From Mauremys mutica (taxonomy: Eukaryota; Chordata; Testudines; Geoemydidae): 64,000 bases of DNA. A program made the translations under genes and the position numbers. Position 1 is the stretch's first letter; the number at the start of each line of letters is the position of its first letter. Under the pieces are notes generated by a model. That model saw only the letters and a program-made list of their open reading frames with translations. It did no database searches and was not told the origin of the DNA. Below are positions 29,861 through 41,213 of this stretch, in pieces. The DNA lies in NCBI RefSeq assembly GCF_020497125.1, contig NC_059073.1:17815225-17879224 (forward strand), written 5' to 3'.

Positions 29861-30922
29861 AAATGTTTATCCCTAGTAGATGCGGCTAAACACCCTCCTT
29901 AGTTACTAACGTACTGGGGATATTAGCTCTTTCCCCCATTATTCTTCCTGCTTTGGAAGATGTTAGTCGTTACAACGTCTCTCACAAGGATAAGAAAACC
30001 TGCCTGTGTTCAGAATATCAACATCAGTCAGTGCTTTTCAACATGATTTTACTGTCTTCTTTTTAACATTTTGATGGTTGTATAATCAGACATGATAAGT
30101 AGTAAATGTGCTATCAAAAGACGTGTGGTACAGAGAATATTAGCAGCCTCGCTGCCCCTAGTTTTAAAAAACCCCCTCAGATGATTAGAGCTGTTTTCTT
30201 AAGTAATTAAACCAACCAGCTCATTAGCATTAGCCATACTATGCATTCTAATGGCACAATTTATTTCAAACTACAAATCCGAGCAGATCTAAGTCAGACA
30301 AGGCCATGGTATGATAATTCTAAAATAACTTCCAATTTATACCAGCCTTCTAGGCACTAGCTGTCATATCAGATCACGTGCTATTACAAATAGACTTAGT
30401 CAGCAGACTGAACCAGTCAAAATGTGTGGAATTCAGAGTGACAGAGAGAATTTGAAAGCATTTGTTTCCATAACAGTTCTTTATGGACATTCACTAGAAT
30501 TTCTTTTCATTTAAATACAGCTAAGGAACAGACAGTAAAACTGTTATAGAAAATGAACTTTTTGCTTTATGCTGCAGCTTCTCTCTCTCCCAGGGGCAGT
30601 GGCTGGCAGATGGCACAACACGTCCAGCTGGAGTACAACTCCTTTTATTTAATAGTCAAATTGTAATTACAAAGGTAAAGTTTATTGGCTGATTTTTTTT
30701 CTTTTTGACACAGCATTTCAATAGCAAAAAATAGCCAGCCTGCTTGAATATGCTACAGAACAGGAGATGGGGAATCCTAGATGAGTCCCCATGATTTACG
30801 TATCTTGTGTTGCAGAAGGTTGCTATAAGCTTATACTCTAGCGGACAGCCCCGGGGAGTGGATTCCCAAGATGGATTCCCTCACTTGAAAGAGCCTGGCC
30901 ATCAGAGAAGCTGTGCTTAGAC
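29861..30922. other. No gene recognised
   Basis: AT-rich non-coding DNA without recognisable repeat ends. Confidence 0.45.
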
Positions 30923-30924
30923 AT

Positions 30925-31205
30925 CTCTTCACTACGGGCACTACAGCAGCGCAGCTCCAGCGCTGCAGTTACACCTCTGTAGCGTTGTGGTGTAGATTGT
31001 TCCTGCATCAACAAGAAGGAGTTTTATATGTCGATGTAGTTAATCCACCTCCCCGAGGGGAAGTAGCTAAGTCGACAGAGGAAGTCTTCTGTCAATTTAG
31101 CCGCAGCTACACTATGGATTATGTTGGCTTAACTAAGGTGCTCAGGGATGTGAAAAATTAGCAACAGATCTTGGTTGAGAAATATTTTAAGTGTGGACCA
31201 TACCT
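30925..31205. mobile_element. Harbinger-type MITE, decayed
   Basis: Left part CACTACAGCAGCGCAGCTCC, GCTGCAGTTACACCTCTGTAG; centre with TCGATGTAGTTAATCCACC and CCCCGAGGGG; right end GTGTGGACCATACCTTA, a diverged form of GTGTAGACATACC. Layout and composition match the small Harbinger-related elements in the window. No coding. Confidence 0.55.
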
Positions 31206-31224
31206 TAGTATCTGTTGCATCTCT

Positions 31225-31770
31225 TTGACCCAGGTGGCTAGTCAAAGTCATTGCCCTGGGGTGAGAGATATAAATGGATGGAGTCTGGTATTTTCTTTGA
31301 TGCAATTTTGTTTATTTACAAAGTGGGTACAAAGTCCAGTGTCTCTGTACACAGAAGGAATCAAATATAAAAGGAGCAGCTTCTTAGCTTACAGTCCCCA
31401 ACCTCTTTAACCAGCACCAGACCCAAAAGCTGCTCACCAGCTGTTTCTTGGATTTCTTGCTTTTTGCCTCAGCCTGTCTCTCTGTTTTTGTCTATTCTCT
31501 AACTCCTCTGCCTATTCAGTCCAAATTCCTGGGTTGGTTCACAACCCCTTTTGTCTTAGGTAGGGGGGCTTCTGATTAACTCATCCTGACAGTTATGTTA
31601 TTTGAAGGGTGCGTTCACATCCAGTCTACAAGAGGTTGGTGATTTAAGTGGTCTCAGTATAACATGTGCAATTACAAGAGCTTCCCAATGCATCTTATAA
31701 GCTATTATGGGTTATTGGTTAGCAAGCATCCTAGGTCCTAGAAAGATCATTCCAGGCATTAAACACCATC
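31225..31770 (-). repeat. Possible LTR, minus strand (tentative)
   Basis: Read on the minus strand, the stretch has a long non-coding region, then GTAAATAAACAAAATTG (31304-31320) as a possible polyadenylation signal, then about 80 bp. Defined termini and target duplication were not found. Confidence 0.28.
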
Positions 31771-31924
31771 ACCAGTAGAGCCTTGGAACCCAACCCAAAC
31801 CTGTGGGGACCTGACTCCAAGTGTTTTCGGGTGGGAAAACAACCAGACCCTCCTAAGCTTGGGTTGGGTTGGATCTCCTCCTCCAGTCTGTGGGTTGGCA
31901 GTGACAGCATACCCTGCTCTTGCT

Positions 31925-33100
31925 GGCTGGCACCACTTTGCTGTGTGCTGTGGGGTGAATGTGCCGAGGATGGAACTATATCCCCATATTTACTCCTTTT
32001 TCAAGACTATGATACATTTTGTATACATTATGCCTTGTAAGATATCATCTGAAAACTCATGATTTACTGAGCTTTATTGTCCTGGTAAAATATGTGTGGC
32101 AACCTTGTATGTAAAGTTATAAGATTCTACTGTATGAGGTTATTCAGACATATTCCAAATCTGGGGAAGCAGCCACAGACTAGTTCCTCAGATACAAAAG
32201 GCTAACCAATGCCTTGGCCAGGTGTCAACAAAATCAAATGGAATATCACCTGTCTAAGTGGCCATTCCTGGGCAGGAAAAAGGGCGTGAGTGAGAAAGTT
32301 ACATCTTGGCAATGGAACAGCTGGTGGTTGCCATTCCCCACTGACTTTCTGTCACCTGAACCCAAGCTGGAGATGATGCTGAAAGAAAAGGAATAAGAAT
32401 GGGGAACAGACTCCCAAAGATATCTCTCCCTTCATCTCTACTCACGGCATCACCAACACTTGAAAGACAAAGGAAGCATCATTGGACTGGGGAAGGATTC
32501 TGGAAGAAAGAAATCCAGCCAATAAGACTGCTAGAACACGTGCTGAGAGACACCTTTGCTTTGAATTCACTGTAAGTTGCTGTTACGTATTAGTTGCCTT
32601 TTACTTTTTATTTACTTGTAACCAATTGTGATTTTTATGCCTCAATCACTTCAGATCTCTTTTTCTGAAGTGAATAAACTTGTTTTATTGTTTATCTAAA
32701 CCAGTGTGCTTAGATTGAAGTGTTTGGGAAACTCCATTTGACATAGCAGGATCTGTGCATATACTTTTCTATTAATAAATGATGGATTTTATATGAGCTT
32801 GTGTTGTCCAGGAAAGGGCTGGGGAGTACAAGATGTACATTTCTGGGGGAAAGGCTGGGACTGGGAATTTGCTGGTGTTGCTCTGCAGTATAATTCAAGA
32901 GTGGCTGGTCCTAGCACTCATACAGTATAGCTGGGAGTAATTTACGTGCTGGAGGCTCTGTGCGAGCAGACCAGGGGTGGTTGCTCTCACAGCGAAGCAG
33001 TGTAAAAGGCACTCCAGGTTGCAGAAATAAGGGGACACAGCTGTTCAGCAGCCCAGATTGTACTATGAGTAATGTCACACTGGGGCACCGGGAAGTTCTT
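31925..33100 (+). repeat. Long LTR-like interspersed repeat (tentative)
   Basis: Words such as GATATCATCTGAAAACTCATG, AAAATATGTGTGGCAACC, TGGCCAGGTGTCAACA and GTGAATAAACTTGTTTTATTG give the impression of one old, long, non-coding interspersed repeat of LTR type, with AATAAA near 32672. I could not define its ends. No coding. Confidence 0.3.
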
Positions 33101-33159
33101 TCACCTTCTATGAGGGTCATCGCCTTCTCTGATCCCTTGGTCTGCTCCTTCTGTCAGTT

Positions 33160-34254
33160 CAGGGGCTGCTCTAGGCACCAGCAAAGCAAGCAGGTATTTG
33201 GGGGCAGCCTATTTGCAGGGATGGCAGTCTACAGGGATCCAGCCTGGGAGCTGAGAACCAACAGGGGGCCCTGGGAGCTGTAGTTCCTTGGTTAGGTCCC
33301 TAGCCTAGCAAGGGAGGTATGTGGATCCCACTAGAATTTGAAATGAAAAGTAATGGAGGGGAGGCTCTGCTAGGGGACGTCGGCAGCTTTAGGTACAGTA
33401 CCAGGCACGTAGGAGGATTTCCACTTCTGAGCCATGGAAGCAGAAATTGACTTTTCCTTTCCAGCTTTAGCTAATATTCAGAAAGGGAATCTAGCACCTG
33501 CCTTCCAGGTTTGAACACCTCAAAATTCAGGAGTGCTCAAGCTCAATTTGGGCAGCTGTTACTTCATTTCTCCCAAATCAAATATACTGATCCACTGTAA
33601 TTTGCTGTAGAAAAAGTAGGATAAAATTGAGCAAGAAATGCTCACCAGTGGTTTTTAGGATTGGAATTGCTATTTTCAACAGCCATTGCCTCTTTTTTTG
33701 TTTGTTTAGTTTTATTTGTTTAAAAGGAAGACAGTGATATTGCATTGGCAAATTCTCCATAGAAAGAAAGAGTGGAACAAAAGAATAATAAAGGCACCTC
33801 AACTTTTCCTCATTTATGGAGGACAGGCTTATAATATGCATCCAGGTATCCTCCAATCACACAAGCTGAAAATTGTTGCACTTTACTGCAGTTCTGTAAC
33901 CATATGGGAACCAATCCCGTCTGTGTTCTGTGCACATCCAAAATTCCTGCTAAATGACCTGCCCTGGGAGCGAGTTACCAGTGACCCAGGGCTGGGGTGG
34001 CAGGAGGGTGCAGGTGGGGGGGAAGAGCCCAGGGCTGGGGCGGCAGGGGGTGTGTGGGTGGGAGGGCACCAGTGGGGGGGGAAGGGGGAACCCAGAGCTG
34101 GGGCAGCATGGAGTGTGTGGGGGGGAGAGCCCAGGGCTGGGATGGCAGGGGGGTGTGGTCAGGAGGTAGGCCCAGAGCTGGGGCGGCAGGGGGGTGCAGG
34201 GGGGAGCAAAAAATTTTTTTGCTTGGGGTGGCAAAAAACCTAGAGCCAGCCCTG
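33160..34254. mobile_element. hAT MITE, longest copy of the CAGGGGCGGCTCTAGG family
   Basis: Ends are CAGGGGCTGCTCTAGG on the left and CCTAGAGCCAGCCCTG on the right. TGTCAGTT flanks both sides exactly (33152-33159, 34255-34262), so the two ends belong to one 1095 bp insertion. The interior differs from the shorter family members, with a unique 33230-33960 segment and then a G-rich imperfect tandem region. It encodes no transposase domain that I recognise. Confidence 0.78.
34000..34200. repeat. G-rich imperfect tandem repeat
   Basis: Four to five imperfect units of roughly 35-60 bp around CCCAGGGCTGGGG and GGCAGGGGGGTG. Open frames on both strands here are products of the repeat and should not be called genes. 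Confidence 0.55.
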
Positions 34255-34262
34255 TGTCAGTT

Positions 34263-36080
34263 CTTCAGTTTCTGGGCTACTGTTTCTCCAGTTTTGGCCT
34301 ATGTTCACTTAGGTCTTTTATACATTTCTACATTACAGATTAATTCATTTTTATCTAATTGGCTTTTAGCACACCGACCCTTTCGATTTTAGGTAACCTG
34401 TACATATGTATGTGCAAGCTTCAATTAACCAACTTCTGTATTTTTCCTGCTGGGTTTGCAGTTTCCAGGTCATGTTGTTTTTGTGTCACCCTGCCTTGGG
34501 TCTTCCTAGAAAAGGGGGTTTTAATTTAGCAAATTTGTGACCTTTTACTTACATCTTCCAACACGTTACCTTTGTTCTAGCAGCAATATCATTTCAAGAA
34601 GATTAACAATTCCATGTAAAAGAAGAATTGGCAAAACCACACTTAGGCCTGCAAGGATTTGTCCTGTTACCTTATCTGTACTCATTCATTATACATAGTT
34701 ACAAATCGTTAAATTAAAATAGCAAGCTTTCATTTTACCTTTTAGCAATCCTTCATTTTTATATTTCAATGTTATATGTCATTCTGTGCTACCCTTAATC
34801 TATCAGAAAGGGGAGGAAGATTTGTGGAATATATGATGATTCTTTAATGTTCAACATTTCTTAATCTTCTTTAAACATGGGTTTTTCTTTCAAAGTCCAG
34901 TTTTTTTTTGTGAATCATTACAAGGAAACATCATTAGAAATTTTACTGTGAATGCATTTTGAGGGGGTGTCTCAATTTTAGGGTCTTGGTATTTAGCTGC
35001 TTTTAATGGTACTCCAGCAGGGTTGTACTGCTTTAGAGATACCAGTAATCTTTCTAGTGTAGACAAGCCCTTAATTACACACAAACTTGCACCTAAATTA
35101 CTTTTAATTAACACCTTTTCTCATTTCAGTGCAACTCTCTGTGTGGACACTTTTATTTAAAAAAACATGTCCTACTTCAATTTTACTTAGTCGCCATCTC
35201 GTGCATTGTGGCCTCACTGCCTGCTATGACACAGTGTCTCACGCCACAAGGTGACTTGTACATTTGTCAAGTGTCTTCTCCTAGCACTATTAAGAGGGGA
35301 TTCTGAATTAAACTCTGTCAAGTCACATACAAAGGGAAGGTCAGTTTGCCATGCTCACGGCAAGCAGTTGCCTTTCAGAAGAGTTGAATTGAAATGAAAA
35401 AATAAGCTTCTCATTAGAGAAGAATATAGCTCAATATGTTAAAACTCTATACACCCAGGTATTGGTTCTAGACACACTTGATAGACAGAGTAATTTAAAT
35501 GTTTACTGTATCTAATCTCTCATTAAGTGCATTTGGGTGTTTCATAAGCTAATTTACCTTTAGGTATGGGAAGATCAAGCAGGAAAGATGCAAACCATGT
35601 AAAATATTATGAGCAAAAGCATCAGATCATGACATTAATCTCCTTTCTAATTTTCTACGCTCCCATTTTTGTCATACAAGGTGACATCCCTCATAGCAAC
35701 GAGATAATTTAGACCATGGAGGGTAATTCTTAACTATCTTTAATATCATTGCAGTGGCTTATCAACTGAAAGGCAAGAGATATCGCCAAGATTATTTATT
35801 CAGCCATTGAATCATTAAAAAGAAGGTTCATTCATGCATGAATCTAGTCAATCTGTATTTGTTGCCCTGGTCTCAAGCAAATCTTGTTTGTGCAGTATGG
35901 AAGGGAGCACACCTGTATGCTAAAATCCTATGGGGAAACACTACTCAGAACAAAATAAGGGAATAAAACTCAAAGGAAATAGCTCTCCATTTTCTGCAGA
36001 AATAATACATTCTTCAGCTTGTAAATGTTACCATGACACCATGGAGGGGAAAAAAGATGAATACATCGACTCTCTTTAAA
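34263..36080. other. No gene; one possible MITE end
   Basis: Non-coding. CTAGTGTAGACAAGCCCTTA near 35056-35075 resembles a Harbinger-type terminus, but no partner end is clear. The rest is plain AT-rich DNA. Confidence 0.4.
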
Positions 36081-36082
36081 AT

Positions 36083-36270
36083 TTGTAGTGGTGCTGTAAC
36101 TGTGTTGGTCCCAGGATATTAGAGAGACAAGGTGGGTGAAGTAATATCTTTTATTAGACCAACTTTTGTTGGTGAAAGAGGCAAGTTTTAGCTTGAAAGC
36201 TTGTCTCTTTTACCAACAGAAGTTGGTCCAATAAAAGACAGTACCTCAGCCACCTTGTCTCTCTTTCTCT
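36083..36270. mobile_element. Penelope-type foldback repeat (GTTGGTCCCAGGATATT family)
   Basis: Left arm GAGAGACAAGGTGGGTGAAG, TATCTTTTATTAGACCAAC, TTGTTGGTGAAAGAG; right arm inverted CTTGTCTCTTTTACCAACAG, AAGTTGGTCCAATAAAAGA, CCACCTTGTCTCTC. The arms meet around TTTTAGCTTGAAAG. The flanks TCTCTTTAAAAT and TGTCTTTAAAAAT suggest an imperfect duplication of about 12 bp. The terminal GTTGGTCCCAGGATATTAG is shared with the copies at 16281 and 39076. Confidence 0.6.
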
Positions 36271-36289
36271 GTCTTTAAAAATCAGTGTA

Positions 36290-37139
36290 ATCTAATCTGG
36301 GACCACAGATTTTTTATGTGTATAAATCCTAATTGCATGGGCACCGCATGGCAACCCTAAAGGGCAGAGTTAAGGTTGTTTGTGCATATCAATTCCTTAA
36401 CAAGTTTGGACTACTTTAAAATGTAACCTTAACTCTGAATTTCCTGGGTAATGCTTATTTTTAAGGGGGAGAAAATTACAACATTCCTGTAATGTTTTGA
36501 TGAATCTCCTGTGCAGTTGTTGGTTAGGTTCCATGCAGCAAGTCAAGGTATTTTAAACTAAAAAAGGGAAGTTTCTGATTGAAGGGAACTTATTTGTTCT
36601 AAATGGGATTTGTGAAGACGGAAGGTGTTGACCAAAGGTGTGTGTGTGTGTCTGGGGGGTGGGGGAGAGGGGATTTCTTCTCTTAGGGCCTGATTCAAAG
36701 TCCTGATATCAATGGAAAACATTTTGGTTGCCCTCAATGGCCTTTAGGTCAATTTCTCAGAGAAAGGTCTGAGCAAGTGACTTTTCCTAAGTCAAACAGA
36801 AGTGACTGAGCTTTTAGCTGTAATTAAACTGAGCAAACCTAGACAGGAGGAGGAGTCAAATCCCTGTAAAACTGTGTGGTAATGGGATCCAACCATGAGT
36901 TACATCTGGGACAGAAGGGAAGGAGTTTCTTAAGTGTTTTGTGTTAAAATCTTGATGCATATCTGAGTCTACAAATACTAATCAAAGGGAAATTTTCCCT
37001 CCTTGGTCGCTGATAAACCTCATATCTTGGGGGTGTATGTACTGCCCCAAAATAGGACAAGGACTATGGTACCTATTAATTCTTCACCTCGTTTAGACAA
37101 ATGTGCTTTTTTCGGAACCAGACACTCAGCCTGTGGCCA
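36290..37139. other. No gene recognised
   Basis: Non-coding. A short GGCCTGATTCAAAGTCC hairpin word occurs near 36687. Nothing else is recognisable. Confidence 0.4.
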
Positions 37140-37275
37140 GGTGAAATAGGATTATTCCCATTTTTAGAGATAGGGAAACGGACACAGATGAAGTGACTTT
37201 CCCAGTTTACCAAGTGAGTCAGTGGCAGAGGTGGTAGTAGAACTCAAGAGTCCCGTCTCCCAGGCTTCTCTGTGG
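37140..37275 (+). mobile_element. MIR/L2-like ancient SINE fragment
   Basis: ATTATTCCCATTTTTAGAGA, AGGGAAACGGACACAGATGA, AGTGACTTTCCCAG, GAGTCAGTGGCAGAGGTGG and GAACTCAAGAGTCCC follow the order of the classical MIR-type core and 3' part. The copy is diverged and non-coding. Confidence 0.55.
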
Positions 37276-38165
37276 AAAGTTACACCACATATCCTGTAAA
37301 ATACTGCTTGTGAAATGGGTAAGATGGCAGGAACAAAGTAGGGGGCCGCGGGAGCCCAGCATGTTCCAGGAGACCCAGCTATCTTCTGCTTCTAGGCGTG
37401 GTGATTGCCTGTGAAGCTGTAGGAAATCATGATTTCAGAGGGACATGGCCTTTGTCTCCCCACTAAACACAGGGTGGTAAATGTGACAGGAGCAGATTGA
37501 AATTCTTCCTCCAGAGCAGCAAAGAGGCAGCATGGGCGAAGGGAGAACTGATAGGGGAGTCATGTCCAACTGGTCCTGAGATCCCTGGATGGATCTTTCC
37601 TTCCAGCGTTAAGATGCAAAGGTAGGAGAAGGCAGACGTGAGGATTCTGTTGAATAAGGCAGCAGTTGGCTGGTGAATTTCCAGATGGGATTTTGTGCAT
37701 TACTCGTGCTGTGTATCCAGAGCCTGATTATTAAACCATCACACACTGAACAACAGGACCACTGGGCACGGCACAGAGAAGCCGGCATGCAGCTCAAATC
37801 CTCTTACTCCAGAGCCACAGCACTTGGCCATTGGAGCTAAACAGGAGGGTAGACAACTTTCTGGTTGGGGTGAAGGGCTAGAGTTAAAAAACAATGCAAT
37901 AGCTCTTGAATATCACTTCAATGAGTAATTTTGTACCATAACTACATCTTCCCACTTTTAATAAAGTGAGATATGAGTGTCTGTTCCAAACTCAGTGGTT
38001 CCTTTCTTTATTAATGCAATTTCTAACACACACCCCTCCCAAAGCCCTTTGTTGTCTACACCCATGCTACCACAGAATCTACAGGGCCTGAGACAGACCA
38101 ATGATCAGTTTGATTTCATCCAGGAGAGGGCAGTAATTCACATAAACACCTGCTTGTCTAGCACC
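37276..38165. other. No gene recognised
   Basis: Non-coding sequence without recognisable repeats or domains. Confidence 0.4.
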
Positions 38166-38169
38166 TTTC

Positions 38170-38345
38170 AGCCAAGGCTCTTAGAGCATTTGATGAGCAT
38201 TAACGCATTCTCCCAACACCCTTGTGAGCTGTATGGATATTAAATATTATCATTCCCATTTTAAAGATGGGAGACAGAGGTTAAGTAACCTTGGGCAAGT
38301 TACAGGTGAAACAGTGATAGAGCAGGGTCCTACTCCTGTCTCTTT
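38170..38345 (+). mobile_element. MIR/L2-like ancient SINE fragment
   Basis: TTAACGCATTCTCCCAACAC, TATCATTCCCATTTTAAAGATG, AGACAGAGGTTAAGTAACC and GGGCAAGTTACAGGTGAAAC repeat the same MIR-type order as at 37140-37275. It abuts the hAT MITE at 38379. Confidence 0.5.
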
Positions 38346-38378
38346 CTGTGATTTCCTGCCCCCAAACTCTCCCCAAAG

Positions 38379-38721
38379 CAGGGGCGGCACCAGACCCCAG
38401 CACACCAAGAGTGTGCTTGGGGCGGCATGGCACGGGGGGCGCTCTACCGGTCGCCGGGAGGGCGGCAGGCGGCTCTGGTGGACCTCCCACAGGCGTGCCA
38501 GTGGAGGGTCCGCTGGTCCCGCGGCTCTGGTGGACCTCCCGCAGGCGTGCCTGTGGAGGGTCCGCTGGTCCCGCGTGGCTTTGGTGGAGCCACGGGACCA
38601 GCGGACCCTCTGCAGGCACGCCTGCGGGAGGTCCACCAGAGCCGCGGGACCAGCGACCGGCAGAGCGCCCCCGCGGCATGCCGCCCTGCTTGGGGCGGCG
38701 AAATGTCTAGAGCCGCCCCTA
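38379..38721. mobile_element. hAT MITE, CAGGGGCGGC family
   Basis: Starts CAGGGGCGGCACCAG and ends CTAGAGCCGCCCCTA. The flanks CCCCAAAG (38371-38378) and CCCCTAAG (38722-38729) are a 7-of-8 target duplication. The GC-rich body contains direct near-duplicates (GGACCTCCC-CAGGCGTGCC) and an inverse (GGTCCGCTGGTCCCGCG versus CGGGACCAGCGGACC). The open frames on both strands are compositional. Confidence 0.82.
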
Positions 38722-38799
38722 CCCCTAAGAGAACATCAGCTCAGGGTGAACATGCAGAAAAGGCCATTTGCCAAGAAATACACAGGGAACAGTGATAAA

Positions 38800-38966
38800 A
38801 TATCAGGGACCTCAGGAGGTCATCTAGTCCAATCCCCTGCTCAAAGCAGGATCACTCCCCAGACAGATTTTTGCCCCATATGCCTAAATGGCTCCCTCAA
38901 GGATTGAGCTTACAACGCTGAGTTTAGCAGGCCAATGCTCAAACCACTGAGCTATCCCTCCCCCTA
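38800..38966 (-). mobile_element. tRNA-derived SINE with CR1-type 3' tail
   Basis: Minus-strand copy: head GGATAGCTCAGTGGTTTGAG, B-box region AGCTCAATCCTTGAGGG, CR1-like tail CCTGCTTTGAGCAGGGG and GACTAGATGACCTCCTGAGG. The extreme 3' end (ATTCTATG) is missing or diverged, reading ATAAAATATCAGGGACC here. Confidence 0.72.
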
Positions 38967-39075
38967 CATGATAATGAGCATTAATTCACCATCTGGTTTA
39001 GAATTTTGATATGCTCCTTACTTATTCCTGTTCCATTGCACTTCCATAGTAATCTGTCACAGAGCATAATACAGC

Positions 39076-39286
39076 GACAAGGTGGGTTGAAGTCATATCT
39101 TTTATTGGACCATCTGTTGGTGAGAGAGACACGCTTTCGAGCTTACACAGAGCTCTTCCACAGATCTACATAAGTTCAAAAGCTTGTCTCTCTCACCAGC
39201 AGAAGTTGATCCAGTAAAAGATATTACCTCCTCCACCTCGTCTTGCTAATATCCTGGGACAGACACGGCTACAACAACACAGCATA
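39076..39286. mobile_element. Penelope-type foldback repeat
   Basis: Left arm GACAAGGTGGGTTGAAGTC, TATCTTTTATTGGACC, AGAGACACGCTTTCGAGC; right arm AAAGCTTGTCTCTCTCACC, CCAGTAAAAGATATTACC, CCTCGTCTTGCTAATATCC and the terminal GACACGGCTACAACAACAC. Same family as 36083-36270 and 16281-16439, head to head. A target duplication is not clear. Confidence 0.6.
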
Positions 39287-39289
39287 TGT

Positions 39290-40984
39290 CTCATAATAGT
39301 ATTTTATAGCACCTTTTCTGTAGCCTACGGAAGTCAACAGACAGACTTCCATTGATTTTACTGGTCTTTGGAGTAAAACTCGTGACCTTCAGAACATAAA
39401 CGAGCACAGACATTCAGTTCTGGGTCCTCTCACTGTTAGTTCCCTGGGTGGAAAATAGGGCCAGTTAAAAATGTTGAAAATGTTTAACAGAAAACGGAGT
39501 TTTTGATTAAATGTGCAAAATGGTTGATTTCCATGGAAAATTGTGACTTTTTTTGTTGAAAAACAGAATGCCCAAACCCCAAAATATTGCTGCAAATAAC
39601 CTGAAATATTTCAGATTGGAAATTCTACCTTGAGACCTGTTGTATTGATACGGATCTCAAAGGCCTAAGAATTCAAGGTGTTTATAAACTCTTTCACTGT
39701 ACAACATTAAATAGTGATAGAGAGATTCAGGGGTTGTTGTTTTTCCCCCTACAAAAACCTCAGGTTACTTGGCAAACACTCAGAAGCATTCATTCTAAAA
39801 CTGAAAGTTTCTTGATCAAACACAATTAAAACAAACATTTATGCTGAAACTGAAATTGAGGGATTATGCAAACCAAACAATCAAAACCTTTAAAGTCTGT
39901 CCTTTCGGAGGCAAAATATTAGTGTCTCTTATTTTCAGAACAACTTTCTTTGATGAAAAGGAAAGGGTTAATTTTACCTTCAGTTCCGTAAAGGACAATC
40001 ACTTCTCATTTCTAGCAAACAGAAGGACACGAAGTGAAGGAGAGAGAGGATACAAAAGTTGAGGGGGAATACAACATTTGTTGATGTCTTTGGAACGCTG
40101 GATGGCTGGTCAGTCACAAATGGGTGCATTGGTTGGCAGGTCAACCATGGCACCTGTTGCTTGGTCCCTGGTTCACATTCCAGTCAGGGACATCATCTGG
40201 TTGGGTCTTCTCCCCTTACACAGGGCAGGATGGTGGTAATCTCATCTCGCTGTGCTGACGCAATGCAGTTGATTTCAGGGTTTGACGTAAAGCCAAGAGA
40301 GAGAGGAGCAAAGAAATAGCAGGGCAGAAAGTAACACAACAGGGAAGGGAGGCAAAACAGCATCTTACATGTCTCTGACATGCTGGCAATTAGGTATTCC
40401 TACTGATGGCCTGAGGACTAGAAGTCATGATGGGGGTTTTCAGCACTCACAGGTTAAAAACAAAGTTCCTTAAACTTAAAAGCTGGTCTGCCTCTTGAAA
40501 TGAAGTCTTCCTGTATAGTTTGTGCCTTCAATCTTGGGGTCAGGGAAGATAAGATGAGCTGAGATGAGCTGGCATGCAAGGTGACATGGGAGATGAACTG
40601 GGAGAAGCTGATTCTTCCCCCCCAAAGCCAACATCTCTTTTTAAGCCTCCACAAAAGGAGTAAAGGTGGGTGGCATCTTTTATTCTCATTATTTGGTCCA
40701 CCAATTCAATCCATTTCCATAAGATAACTTGGCATAGGTAACTTTGTTCCCACATTTTCTTGTTTATAAAGTCTGGGCTCACATAGTTCTTAAATTATAT
40801 CAGTTGGCCCTGGTTACTTGGACTAATACAGTTTCTTTGTCTGGTTTTCTTGTGCCTATTATAACATTCATCATCGTAAATAATGGACTTATTTTTTCAT
40901 GGTTATTGTAACATCTTATGAACTTTCACATACTTTTTACAACCGAGTTTGGGTAACTTTTTAGATCCAATAACCACAACAGAC
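39290..40984. other. No gene; AT-rich decayed repeat
   Basis: 39430-39620 is rich in TTGAAAA and TTTTCCATGGAAAA words, which look like a decayed interspersed repeat. The remainder shows nothing recognisable. Confidence 0.35.
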
Positions 40985-41213
40985 CTCATGGGAGTTGTAA
41001 TTCTTCTGCCTCATGTCCCGATGCTCCTCTGTGGACTGAGCGCCCCAGCCAGACTACATCTCCTATGATGCATCATGGGCAGGCATTTCCATAATGTGCC
41101 CATCACCTCCTGTCTGCAAGAGGGAAAACTGTGGTGCATCATGGGAGAGGTGTCTGAGCAGGGAGCACAGAAGAGGAGCTTTAGGCACTCAAACTACAAC
41201 TCCCCTGAGGCAC
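40985..41213. mobile_element. Short foldback (MITE-like) repeat
   Basis: CCTCATGGGAGTTGTAATTC at the left and CTACAACTCCCCTGAGGC at the right are inverted ends, with internal CTCCTATGATGCATCATGGG and GGTGCATCATGGGAG. It resembles the foldback at 2398-2622. Non-coding. Superfamily not assigned. Confidence 0.5.

Noticed and set aside
33950..34392. Gly/Pro-rich frames on both strands
   Set aside because: They are the product of an imperfect G-rich tandem repeat within a MITE.
38224..38907. 227-codon frame and several overlapping antisense frames
   Set aside because: It covers a MIR-like fragment and a GC-rich hAT MITE. No domain is recognisable.
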